Positions 8,701 through 13,984 of a stretch of 13,984 nt of DNA are shown here, in pieces. Under the pieces are notes generated by a model. The model saw only the letters and a program-made list of their open reading frames with translations. It was not told the DNA's origin and did no database searches. A program made the position numbers and the translations under genes. Origin of the DNA: Bacteroidota bacterium (GTDB lineage Bacteria; Bacteroidota; Bacteroidia; UKL13-3); NCBI GenBank assembly GCA_004293295.1, contig RDYC01000205.1, forward strand, positions 1 through 13,984, written 5' to 3'. Position 1 is the first letter of the stretch; every line of letters begins with the position of its first letter.

Positions 8701-9243
8701 ATGCGCACTCCCACCGCTGGCTGTAGCATTTGGCATATTAATGATACAGTTACTTATTCTGCAACCGGTACCTGAATTATTTGCGGTGCTCCCCATAATA
8801 AAAACCCCTGCCGTAACACCACTTGCATTGTTATTGATGGTAAAGTTCCTAAATGTCACATAATTCACGTTCAGAATCAATATGGTTGCCTGATTCGTTG
8901 CCCCTACCTCTATGATTGTGCTTGCCGCATTCACCCCTTCAAATGTCACTCGATTAGTAGGGCTTACCCCGGGTATAGCAGGCACAGTAATATAACTTTG
9001 ATAAACACCCGCACTTACGGTAAATGTTACAGGACCAGAAACTCCCACTGTACCTGTATTTGCAGGCCCTCCATCATTACGTGGGTCGGTTGTGGTAAGA
9101 TAGGTTATGGCAGAAGAAAAACTTAAAAAGTTGGTTGCACTTGCCGGCAAAAGTGGATTAATGGTATAATTTCCATTTAATGGGGTGGCAGATACACAAT
9201 CCATTGTCAGAATTAAAAGGGTTAACATGGTTATTTTCTTCAT
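5731..9243 (-). CDS. Large secreted T9SS cargo: beta-helix, LamG-like and C-terminal sorting domains
   Basis: A 1170-residue secreted protein, probably placed on the cell surface or released as an adhesin or carbohydrate-binding protein. Residues 1-19 form a signal peptide (MKKITMLTLLILTMDCVSA), probably cut by signal peptidase I. About residues 70-410 are rich in Asn/Ile/Val turns (for example TFRNFTINNN and LLIQNNSVNMYSS) typical of a right-handed parallel beta-helix. About 511-620 resembles a CARDB-like beta-sandwich. About 622-810 is a LamG/concanavalin A-like domain, with ISICTWVKLSS, NEWTHVAFTWKSG, VKIYINGMLAGEM, and FNGRIDELSIWNKELS. About 985-1080 looks Fn3-like (WKTTGEMNLSGYSVERSYDG). 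The last ~85 residues, from TVYPNPFNSFITI (about 1087), are a type A T9SS sorting domain ending in KVMKSE. No catalytic site is recognisable. It is flanked by unrelated genes: a DUF2480 gene converging on it and a divergently transcribed hydrolase. Confidence 0.93.
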   Translation of the reverse strand: MKKITMLTLLILTMDCVSATPLNGNYTINPLLPASATNFLSFSSAITYLTTTDPRNDGGPANTGTVGVSGPVTFTVSAGVYQSYITVPAIPGVSPTNRVTFEGVNAASTIIEVGATNQATILILNVNYVTFRNFTINNNASGVTAGVFIMGSTANNSGTGCRISNCIINMPNATASGGSAHGSGGLPSHAIVVASFFSTSLDAMRADSVLIDSNTINGAYNGISIQGQFDVGYNRYMRVIGNKINAYSSGIQMRKVYTNLLIQNNSVNMYSSTMNTTGIRLNDCDNNTAIPSVISANRVTGATEYGMYVGKTTSDPLNPTLIYNNLISSPAMYGMYIAEFTPTWSDYHTVKCYHNSINLTGPCPFNTQIPLYYYGYDMISEFKNNIFRIAPSSVATTTYAAVFSGLHDTTSVTVNRNIYHNSIGSTLIRRSVKTGPFPWSSALLDFTAADFKQKKAGGVDSWNGDPSFASEQNLYPTNGCWQGENLTAIIPFDIENNTRMNPPSVGAFEPLNDISVDKVYLSTPYVFGPQELKVRVKSNSRNTINSYTVNYRLNNGTQVSLSLNNPLNCGDTALVFFTGVNQPNLVEGMNNLVVYTSSPNTVTDYYKVNDTTKLVIQTITKQNGGAIQMAGTGYATFLSKPTMIGDSAISICTWVKLSSNNVMQKIASKSNSTNGFALGVDNLGRLDAEVWTVSGGNTPLRLLTSGTSFVNNYVPVNEWTHVAFTWKSGVGVKIYINGMLAGEMLSPTLTLLKQSTTNLHVGANSWTLSQRFNGRIDELSIWNKELSAYQMKNYMHRTLKGNETGLVSYMQFNEPFTFGYYHDLISLSTANKGNNVNHLQSTAPLGGDSSLVLLNQTSVNAVNANLNISFTDSFDNAVDVGITQIPYSPNVLPVALNVLQGKYWVIRPYGNTGVFQTTLQVTLPAGAFVANDLFLGLYKRGYNSDSSWTLYKTASSVTATGATFQGIDTFGQFMIASNGGSPLFVNLVDYGAKWVGNDAQVYWKTTGEMNLSGYSVERSYDGVNFAPLSFVKTTDKRGAITRNYTYNDTQLDKDYATFYYRVKSVDINNVENSSPIIVLNSSAIPNQMTVYPNPFNSFITINNEQELEGTVMVKLINSTGLTVYQNKLHLIAPVSTITIEELGNLPEGIYCIQISNKSNLLLSTKVMKSE

Positions 9244-9376
9244 ATTGGTTAAATCTAATTAGAGGAATATACAACAATCACCTGATTTAACTAACCCTAA
9301 AAATAACCTGCTAGATATTAAAAGTTAATAGCCTTAATGCAAAATAAATTGAATCATTGCTTTTTAAAAAAAGCCA

Positions 9377-9411
9377 TTGCACCGCTAATTTCACATTAAC
9401 CTTTATATTTG
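9377..9411 (+). promoter_or_regulatory. Probable Bacteroidota-type promoter for the serine hydrolase gene
   Basis: TATATTTG (9404-9411) matches the -7 consensus TAnnTTTG exactly and lies 17 bases before the ATG at 9429. A TTG at 9377-9379 could be the -33 element, though the 24-base spacer is one longer than usual. The rest of the 185-base divergent gap (9244-9428) holds no other feature I can support; no clear promoter was seen for the minus-strand gene. Confidence 0.5.
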
Positions 9412-9428
9412 TTTAACAAGTAAAACAC

Positions 9429-10586
9429 ATGAAAATTATTAAGTGGATTTTGGGCATACTTCTTACCATTTTTTTGGTATTTGAAGCAGTTATTTTTATT
9501 ACCGGAAAAAGCTATATAAACCGTGTATTTGCCTTAACCATTTTTAGCGGCAAAATGGGGCCGGATATTGATGAACTCGACTTATTTCCTAGCCATATTG
9601 TGCAAAATGCCACACCACAACCTTGGCCTGTTAGCAGTAAATTTAACCTGCAAAAATTAAACGATGCCTATGCGGTGGAAATGGAAAAGTACCAAACGGT
9701 TTCGTACCTGGTGATTAAAAATGATAGCATTATTTTTGAAAAACATTGGGAGGGATACAACGACAGTTCATTGGTTAACTCTTTCAGCATGGCCAAATCC
9801 ATTACAGGTTTACTCATTGGTTGTGCCATTCAAGATGGGTTAATCACCAGTGTAAACGACCCGGTAAGCAAATACATACCGGAGTTTGACCAACCAGTGC
9901 TTAACAAAATTACCTTGTACCACTTGCTTACCATGAGCAGCGGACTTGATTTTAAAGAAGATTATGTGAGCCCGTTGGCTTGGCCGGCAGAAGCCTATTA
10001 TGGCAAGGATGTAAATGCATTAACCTTGTCGCAATCTACTGCCATAACCCCACCGGGTAAAATTTGGCACTACAAAGGTGGAGATAGCCAATTACTTGGT
10101 ATCATTCTTAAACAAGTTACCGGTAAAAGCATTGCGGCTTACGCCTCAGAAAAACTTTGGAAACCCATGGGTGCGGAACATCCGGCTTATTGGAGTTTAG
10201 ATGACATGGGCATGGAAAAAGTAAGTTGCTGCTGGTACACCAACGCTAAGGACTATGCCCGTTTAGCCAAGCTATTGATGCAACATGGCAAATGGAATGG
10301 TGAACAATTGGTGGATAGCAGTTATATACAAGCTAGCCAACAACCGGCACAACTGGTTAACCAACAAGGCGAGCCATCAACCCAATATGGTTACCAATGG
10401 TGGCTCATGCAACATAAAGGGCTTGACATTGTTTATGCAAGAGGGATAAGGGGGCAATACATTTTTGCCATACCCGAAAAAAATATGATTGTGGTGCGTT
10501 TGGGCCATAAACGTGCTAAAAAAACGGGTGATGAGTTGCCGGATGATATTTTTACTTACTTAGATGCTGCATTAGGAATGGAATAA
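9429..10586 (+). CDS. Serine hydrolase, class C beta-lactamase/esterase family, membrane-anchored
   Basis: A 385-residue serine hydrolase of the beta-lactamase/penicillin-binding-protein-like superfamily (Pfam Beta-lactamase; also the NylB type of 6-aminohexanoate oligomer hydrolases). The nucleophile motif S-x-x-K is SMAK (Ser120, Lys123) in FSMAKSITGLLIG. The second motif is HYKGGDSQLLG with Tyr215; the usual Asn of YxN is Gly here, as in other esterase-like members. The third motif is RGIRGQYI (338-345) in place of KTG. HLLTMSSGLDF (165-175) is also characteristic. Residues 1-25 are a hydrophobic N-terminal anchor or uncleaved signal (KWILGILLTIFLVFEAVIFI), so the enzyme should face the periplasm. 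It has its own promoter and a 91-base gap to hisS, so an operon with hisS is possible but not indicated. A true beta-lactamase is less likely than an esterase or amidase; the substrate is unknown. Confidence 0.88.
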   Translation: MKIIKWILGILLTIFLVFEAVIFITGKSYINRVFALTIFSGKMGPDIDELDLFPSHIVQNATPQPWPVSSKFNLQKLNDAYAVEMEKYQTVSYLVIKNDSIIFEKHWEGYNDSSLVNSFSMAKSITGLLIGCAIQDGLITSVNDPVSKYIPEFDQPVLNKITLYHLLTMSSGLDFKEDYVSPLAWPAEAYYGKDVNALTLSQSTAITPPGKIWHYKGGDSQLLGIILKQVTGKSIAAYASEKLWKPMGAEHPAYWSLDDMGMEKVSCCWYTNAKDYARLAKLLMQHGKWNGEQLVDSSYIQASQQPAQLVNQQGEPSTQYGYQWWLMQHKGLDIVYARGIRGQYIFAIPEKNMIVVRLGHKRAKKTGDELPDDIFTYLDAALGME

Positions 10587-10658
10587 TACCTGGTTATGGG
10601 TTTGCTTTCCCCTATTTGTGATGACCCTCACTTGCATATAGAATCTCATTTTCTCTAC

Positions 10659-10666
10659 TATATTCG
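10659..10666 (+). promoter_or_regulatory. Possible -7 element upstream of hisS
   Basis: TATATTCG differs from TAnnTTTG at one position and lies 11 bases before the hisS ATG. A TTG at 10632-10634 gives a 24-base spacer, slightly long. The 91-base gap otherwise shows no hairpin terminator for the gene upstream. Weak candidate. Confidence 0.3.
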
Positions 10667-10677
10667 CAGTTAGATTT

Positions 10678-12084
10678 ATGGCTATACAAAAACCTTCTTT
10701 ACCTAAAGGAACGCGCGATTTTGGCGCTGCTGAAGTACAAAAACGAAAATACATTTTAAACACCATTGAAACCGTATTTAAAAAATATGGTTTTATGCCC
10801 CTTGAAACACCCACCATGGAAAACCTTTCTACATTGGAAGGCAAGTATGGTGATGAGGGCGATAAGTTGTTGTTTAGGATACTGAATAGTGGAGATGCTT
10901 TTAAAGACATCAAAGAAAAAAATGGCGAACAAAAAGTTAGTGATACTGACTTTCGGATTTCAGCTATCTCAGAAAAAGGATTACGTTATGATTTAACCGT
11001 GCCATTTGCCCGTTATGTGGTGATGAATAGAAACAACATTACCTTCCCGTTTAAACGTTACCAAATGCAGCCTGTGTGGCGTGCCGACAGGCCGCAGAAA
11101 GGCCGCTACCGCGAGTTTTGGCAATGTGATGCCGATGTGGTAGGCAGTGATAGTTTGTTGAATGAATTGGATTTAATACAGATTTATGATGAGGCGTTTA
11201 ATCAGTTGGGCATTGGGTATGAATTGCGCATGAACAACCGCAAAGTGCTTGCAGGAATTGCACAGGTTGTTAAATCAATAGATGTGATGAGCACCATTGC
11301 AGTTGCTATTGATAAGCTAGATAAAATTGGAGAAGAGGGTGTGCGCAAAGAGCTGCAAGAACAAGGTTTCTCAGCCGATGAACTGAACACCTTATTTGAT
11401 ATCATCAGCATTAGGGGTGAAAATGAACAAATCCTGCAACAACTTAAACCTAAAATAAAAACAACTGAAGAAGGCTTAAAAGGAATAGAAGAACTTGAGT
11501 TGATATGCCAACATTTAAAAACAATAAATGCATCTATCCGCTTAAAACTAGATTTTAGTTTGGCCCGTGGATTAAGCTATTACACCGGGTGTATTTTTGA
11601 AGTAGTTGCCACAGAAGGCACACTTAAAAGCAGCATTGGTGGCGGTGGAAGGTATGATAACTTAACCGGCATATTTGGTTTACCCAATGTATCAGGTGTG
11701 GGCATAAGTTTTGGCTTGGATAGAATTTATGATGTGCTGGATGAATTGAAGTTATTTCCACCGCAACTTCGCGCCTCTTCAACAGGCGTATTGTTTTGCC
11801 ATTTAGATGCCGCCACCCAACAATATTGTTTACCTGCCTTAAAACAATTAAGGGATGCAGGCATTGCCGCAGAAGTGTATCCTGATGTGGTGGTAAAAAA
11901 AGACATTGGAAAAATTAAAGGGGTACAATTTGATTATGCCTCAGCACTTGGTATTCCGTTTACGGCTTTTGCAGGGGAACAAGAAATGGCACAAGGTGTA
12001 TTTCAGGTAAAGTCGCTTGCAACAGGGGCGCAACAAGTATGTACCATTGAGCAGTTGATTACGTTATACCAACAACAGCAATAA
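10678..12084 (+). CDS. hisS: Histidine--tRNA ligase
   Basis: Charges tRNA-His with histidine in the cytoplasm. The 468-residue product has the expected N-terminal KGTRDF (10-15), class II motif 2 around VWRADRPQKGRYREFWQCDAD (133-153), and the histidine-specific signature LARGLSYYTG (295-304, with Arg297). These are followed by GGGGRYDNL (321-328 region) and motif 3, GVGISFGLDRIYDVL (340-354). An HGTP anticodon-binding domain fills the last ~100 residues, with GVLFCHLDAATQQYCLPAL at its start. The size is a little above that of the E. coli enzyme (424 residues), mainly through an insertion around residues 190-280, as seen in related Bacteroidota enzymes. The start ATG sits immediately before conserved sequence. 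The aldehyde dehydrogenase begins one base after its stop. Confidence 0.97.
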   Translation: MAIQKPSLPKGTRDFGAAEVQKRKYILNTIETVFKKYGFMPLETPTMENLSTLEGKYGDEGDKLLFRILNSGDAFKDIKEKNGEQKVSDTDFRISAISEKGLRYDLTVPFARYVVMNRNNITFPFKRYQMQPVWRADRPQKGRYREFWQCDADVVGSDSLLNELDLIQIYDEAFNQLGIGYELRMNNRKVLAGIAQVVKSIDVMSTIAVAIDKLDKIGEEGVRKELQEQGFSADELNTLFDIISIRGENEQILQQLKPKIKTTEEGLKGIEELELICQHLKTINASIRLKLDFSLARGLSYYTGCIFEVVATEGTLKSSIGGGGRYDNLTGIFGLPNVSGVGISFGLDRIYDVLDELKLFPPQLRASSTGVLFCHLDAATQQYCLPALKQLRDAGIAAEVYPDVVVKKDIGKIKGVQFDYASALGIPFTAFAGEQEMAQGVFQVKSLATGAQQVCTIEQLITLYQQQQ

Positions 12085-12085
12085 C

Positions 12086-13450
12086 ATGCCATTTATTTCA
12101 GTAAATCCTTATACAGAAAACATCCTTGGTGATTATGAAACCGCAACCGATGATGCGTTGTTCATTGCCTTAAATAAAGCTGAAATTGCTCAGGCTACTT
12201 GGCAAAAACTGCCATTACTTGCCCGTTGCAATTATTTTAATAAACTGGCCACGTTACTCATTACAAAGCACGAAGAGCTTGCCCAGTTGGCTACCCTTGA
12301 AATGGGTAAAACACTGGCTGAAGCAAAACTGGAAGTGCTTAAATGTGCACGAGGTTGCGAATATTATGCCACCCATGCTGAAGCATTGCTTGCTTCAGAA
12401 ACAAGCAAAGCCGACACCGGAAAAACGGTTCGTGTAAGTTATGAACCTTTGGGTGTTGTTCTTGGGGTGTTTCCTTGGAATTTTCCATTTTGGCAAATAT
12501 TAAGAAGTGTTATTCCTACCATTATTGCCGGCAATGCCATGTTGGTTAAACCTGCACCAAATGTACCGCAGTGCAGTTTAGCTATTCAACAGTTGTTGCA
12601 AGAATGCGGCCTACCTAATGATTTGGTACAGGTTATTTTTGCCAACGATAATCAAGTGGCAAAGCTAATTGAAGCAAACGGCATTAAAGCGGTTACTTTA
12701 ACCGGTAGCGACCGTGCCGGAAGTATTGTTGCTTCACATGCAGCAAAACATATTAAAAAAAGTGTATTGGAGTTGGGAGGTAGCGACCCCTTTATTGTGC
12801 TTAATGATGCTGACTTGGACTTGGCATTAGAAAAAGCCATTACAGCCCGATTTCAAAACAATGGACAAAGTTGTATTGCCGCCAAACGCTTTATTTTACA
12901 AAGCAACATTGCTGCAGAATTTACCGAGCGTTTAATTCAATTGGTGCATAAGTTGCAGGTTGGCGATCCGCTACTGCCCCAAACCAATATTGGCCCTTTG
13001 GCTAGAAAAGATTTACAAACTAAGTTAACTGAACAAGTAGAAAAAACTGTGGCCTTAGGAGCAAACATCATCTATCAGCAAAATAACTTACCTACAACCG
13101 GCTTTTTTTACCCACCCACCATATTGGGTAATGTTTCCAAACAAAGTCCAGCATACCAAGAGGAACTTTTTGGCCCGGTAATTACTGTTTTTGTTGTTGA
13201 CCAAGTAGAAGAGGCCATTCAAATTGCCAATGATACCTCTTTCGGGTTAGGGGCGAGTATTTGGAGCAATCAACTGGAAATAGCTTTTGAGGTGGCTAAC
13301 CGGTTGCAATGCGGGCAAGTGTTTATCAATGAAATGGTCAAATCTCAGCCTTCTCATCCTTTTGGTGGTGTAAAAAAATCAGGATATGGCAGGGAGCTAG
13401 GCGTGTATGGACTTAAGGAGTTTTGCAACGTAAAGGCATTGTGGTTTTAA
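12086..13450 (+). CDS. NAD(P)-dependent aldehyde dehydrogenase, succinate-semialdehyde type
   Basis: Oxidises an aldehyde to the acid using NAD(P)+; overall resemblance is to the short succinate-semialdehyde dehydrogenases (E. coli Sad/YneI class, about 460 residues) rather than GabD (about 480). The 454-residue protein is complete. Catalytic and cofactor residues are visible: Asn132 in FPWNFPF, the Lys of MLVKPAP, Glu229 in LELGGSDPF, and the nucleophile Cys263 in NGQSCIAAKRF. EELFGPVITVF and the C-terminal PFGGVKKSGYGRELG are also standard. It starts one base after the hisS stop, so the two genes are very likely co-transcribed, though I know of no metabolic link. Substrate specificity (succinate semialdehyde versus another aldehyde) is inferred from overall likeness and is not certain. 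Confidence 0.92.
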   Translation: MPFISVNPYTENILGDYETATDDALFIALNKAEIAQATWQKLPLLARCNYFNKLATLLITKHEELAQLATLEMGKTLAEAKLEVLKCARGCEYYATHAEALLASETSKADTGKTVRVSYEPLGVVLGVFPWNFPFWQILRSVIPTIIAGNAMLVKPAPNVPQCSLAIQQLLQECGLPNDLVQVIFANDNQVAKLIEANGIKAVTLTGSDRAGSIVASHAAKHIKKSVLELGGSDPFIVLNDADLDLALEKAITARFQNNGQSCIAAKRFILQSNIAAEFTERLIQLVHKLQVGDPLLPQTNIGPLARKDLQTKLTEQVEKTVALGANIIYQQNNLPTTGFFYPPTILGNVSKQSPAYQEELFGPVITVFVVDQVEEAIQIANDTSFGLGASIWSNQLEIAFEVANRLQCGQVFINEMVKSQPSHPFGGVKKSGYGRELGVYGLKEFCNVKALWF

Positions 13451-13507
13451 TAAATAATTTGCATTATAAAAAAATAAGTAGCAAATTTGAAGTATAAATA
13501 ATAATTC

Positions 13508-13894
13508 ATGAAAAACATTCTTGCTATTGATGACGACCCGATTAACCGACAACTGCTTGAGATTTATCTCAAAGGTAGTTTCGTTTATAAAATCGTAAAT
13601 AACGCCAGGCAAGCTATAGAAACTTTAAAAACTGAAACGTTTGACGCTGTGGTAACAGATGTTAACCTTGAAGGGGATGAAGATGGTATTTGGTTAGGTA
13701 AGCGCATTAAATCTACAACACAATTGGAACATTTGCCTGTTATTGCTTTTACAGCACACATGGCTAGCCACATTAACAACGAAAATGCGGCAGCTGCCTT
13801 TGATTACATTATTGTGAAGCCCGTACTTAAAAACCAGTTTATTGAGCGTATAAATGAAATTTTGCTGCAAGAACATCCCAGTACCACACATTAA
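13508..13894 (+). CDS. Single-domain response regulator (CheY-like receiver)
   Basis: A 128-residue protein consisting only of a receiver domain. The acidic pocket is DDD at residues 8-10 (LAIDDDPINRQLLEIYL), the phosphoacceptor is Asp51 in AVVTDVNLEG, the switch Thr is Thr82 in AFTAHMA, and the invariant Lys is Lys104 in VKPV. All key residues are present, so it should be phosphorylatable. The DDxxxNRxL form of the N-terminus is like receivers attached to hybrid histidine kinases, so it may take phosphate from such a kinase encoded elsewhere. There is no output domain and no kinase in view. The start ATG follows a 57-base gap after the aldehyde dehydrogenase; no good promoter match was found there. 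Its last 56 bases overlap the opposite-strand gene entering from the right. Confidence 0.9.
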   Translation: MKNILAIDDDPINRQLLEIYLKGSFVYKIVNNARQAIETLKTETFDAVVTDVNLEGDEDGIWLGKRIKSTTQLEHLPVIAFTAHMASHINNENAAAAFDYIIVKPVLKNQFIERINEILLQEHPSTTH

Positions 13895-13984
13895 ACCAGA
13901 CTTTAAGGTAGGCAATAAACAACAAACAAATTGCAGCTATAAACACCAACAACAAACCAATAAATTTTCCTGCGGCATTTTTAC
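13839..13984 (-). CDS. Probable membrane protein, C-terminal fragment (runs in from right edge)
   Basis: On the minus strand, bases 13982 down to 13839 read as 47 codons plus a TAA stop. The peptide begins KNAAGKFIGLLLVFIAAICL and continues through LFIAYLKVWFNVWYWDVLAA to the end at FHLYAQ. A strongly hydrophobic helix flanked by basic and aromatic residues looks like a real transmembrane C-terminus rather than chance translation. The gene's 5' part lies outside the window, so the family cannot be named. Its last 56 bases overlap the 3' end of the response regulator gene on the other strand. Part of the hydrophobic look could be coincidence, since the fragment is short. Confidence 0.5.
   Translation of the reverse strand, partial: KNAAGKFIGLLLVFIAAICLLFIAYLKVWFNVWYWDVLAAKFHLYAQ

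Noticed and set aside
9187..9243. Possible lipoprotein signal in the T9SS protein (Cys16)
   Set aside because: Residues before the Cys (TMD) do not fit a lipobox, whereas VSA followed by TP fits signal peptidase I cleavage.
9359..9374. AT-rich palindrome GCTTTTTAAAAAAAGC upstream of the serine hydrolase gene, flanked by two CATTGC copies
   Set aside because: Essentially a T-run next to an A-run with a 2-base GC clamp; weak as a terminator, and the 6-base repeats are easily chance in AT-rich DNA.
10572..10913. Minus-strand 113-codon open frame across the start of hisS
   Set aside because: Mostly antisense to conserved hisS coding sequence, with no domain or promoter support.
13895..13984. 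Plus-strand gene after the response regulator
   Set aside because: No start codon or extended frame on the plus strand; the open, hydrophobic frame is on the minus strand.

Overview
This window looks like chromosomal DNA from a member of the Bacteroidota, most probably of the Chitinophagales/Sphingobacteriia type. Four things point that way. There is a very large secreted protein with a type IX secretion (T9SS) C-terminal sorting domain. There are families that are essentially Bacteroidota-specific (a DUF2480 protein and a DUF7033-type polysaccharide deacetylase-like protein). Promoter -7 elements match TAnnTTTG, with no obvious Shine-Dalgarno sequences. The base composition is AT-rich. The exact genus cannot be told from the sequence alone. 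No rRNA, tRNA, CRISPR array, insertion sequence or prophage gene was seen, and gene density is high: the longest gap without a gene is about 185 bases.

Layout. Bases 1-1634, minus strand: a two-gene unit made of a polysaccharide deacetylase-like protein followed, 2 bases after its stop, by a GTG-started hypothetical protein that leaves the window at base 1. Bases 1785-5114, plus strand: glycyl-tRNA synthetase ends at a strong intrinsic terminator. Next come a PAP2-family lipid phosphatase, whose start is unclear because its frame runs back through that terminator, and a GT-B glycosyltransferase of the MJ1255 type that overlaps the phosphatase by 4 bases. Bases 5126-5692: a textbook Bacteroidota promoter drives a DUF2480 gene. 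Bases 5731-9243, minus strand: a 1170-residue secreted protein with a beta-helix, a LamG-like domain and a T9SS tail. Bases 9429-13450, plus strand: a membrane-anchored serine hydrolase (class C beta-lactamase fold), histidyl-tRNA synthetase, and an aldehyde dehydrogenase starting 1 base after the hisS stop. Bases 13508-13894: a single-domain response regulator. Its 3' end overlaps, tail to tail, the C-terminus of a probable membrane protein on the minus strand that enters from the right edge.

How the genes relate. Most are independent housekeeping or accessory genes. Two tight pairs suggest shared function: the phosphatase/glycosyltransferase pair (probably lipid-linked or polyprenyl-linked sugar chemistry at the membrane) and the deacetylase-like/hypothetical pair (probably surface polysaccharide related). 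I did not find a clear new multi-gene system. The points most worth following are the missing conventional start of the phosphatase gene, the phosphatase-glycosyltransferase pair, the conserved unknown DUF2480, and the overlapping convergent genes at the right edge.
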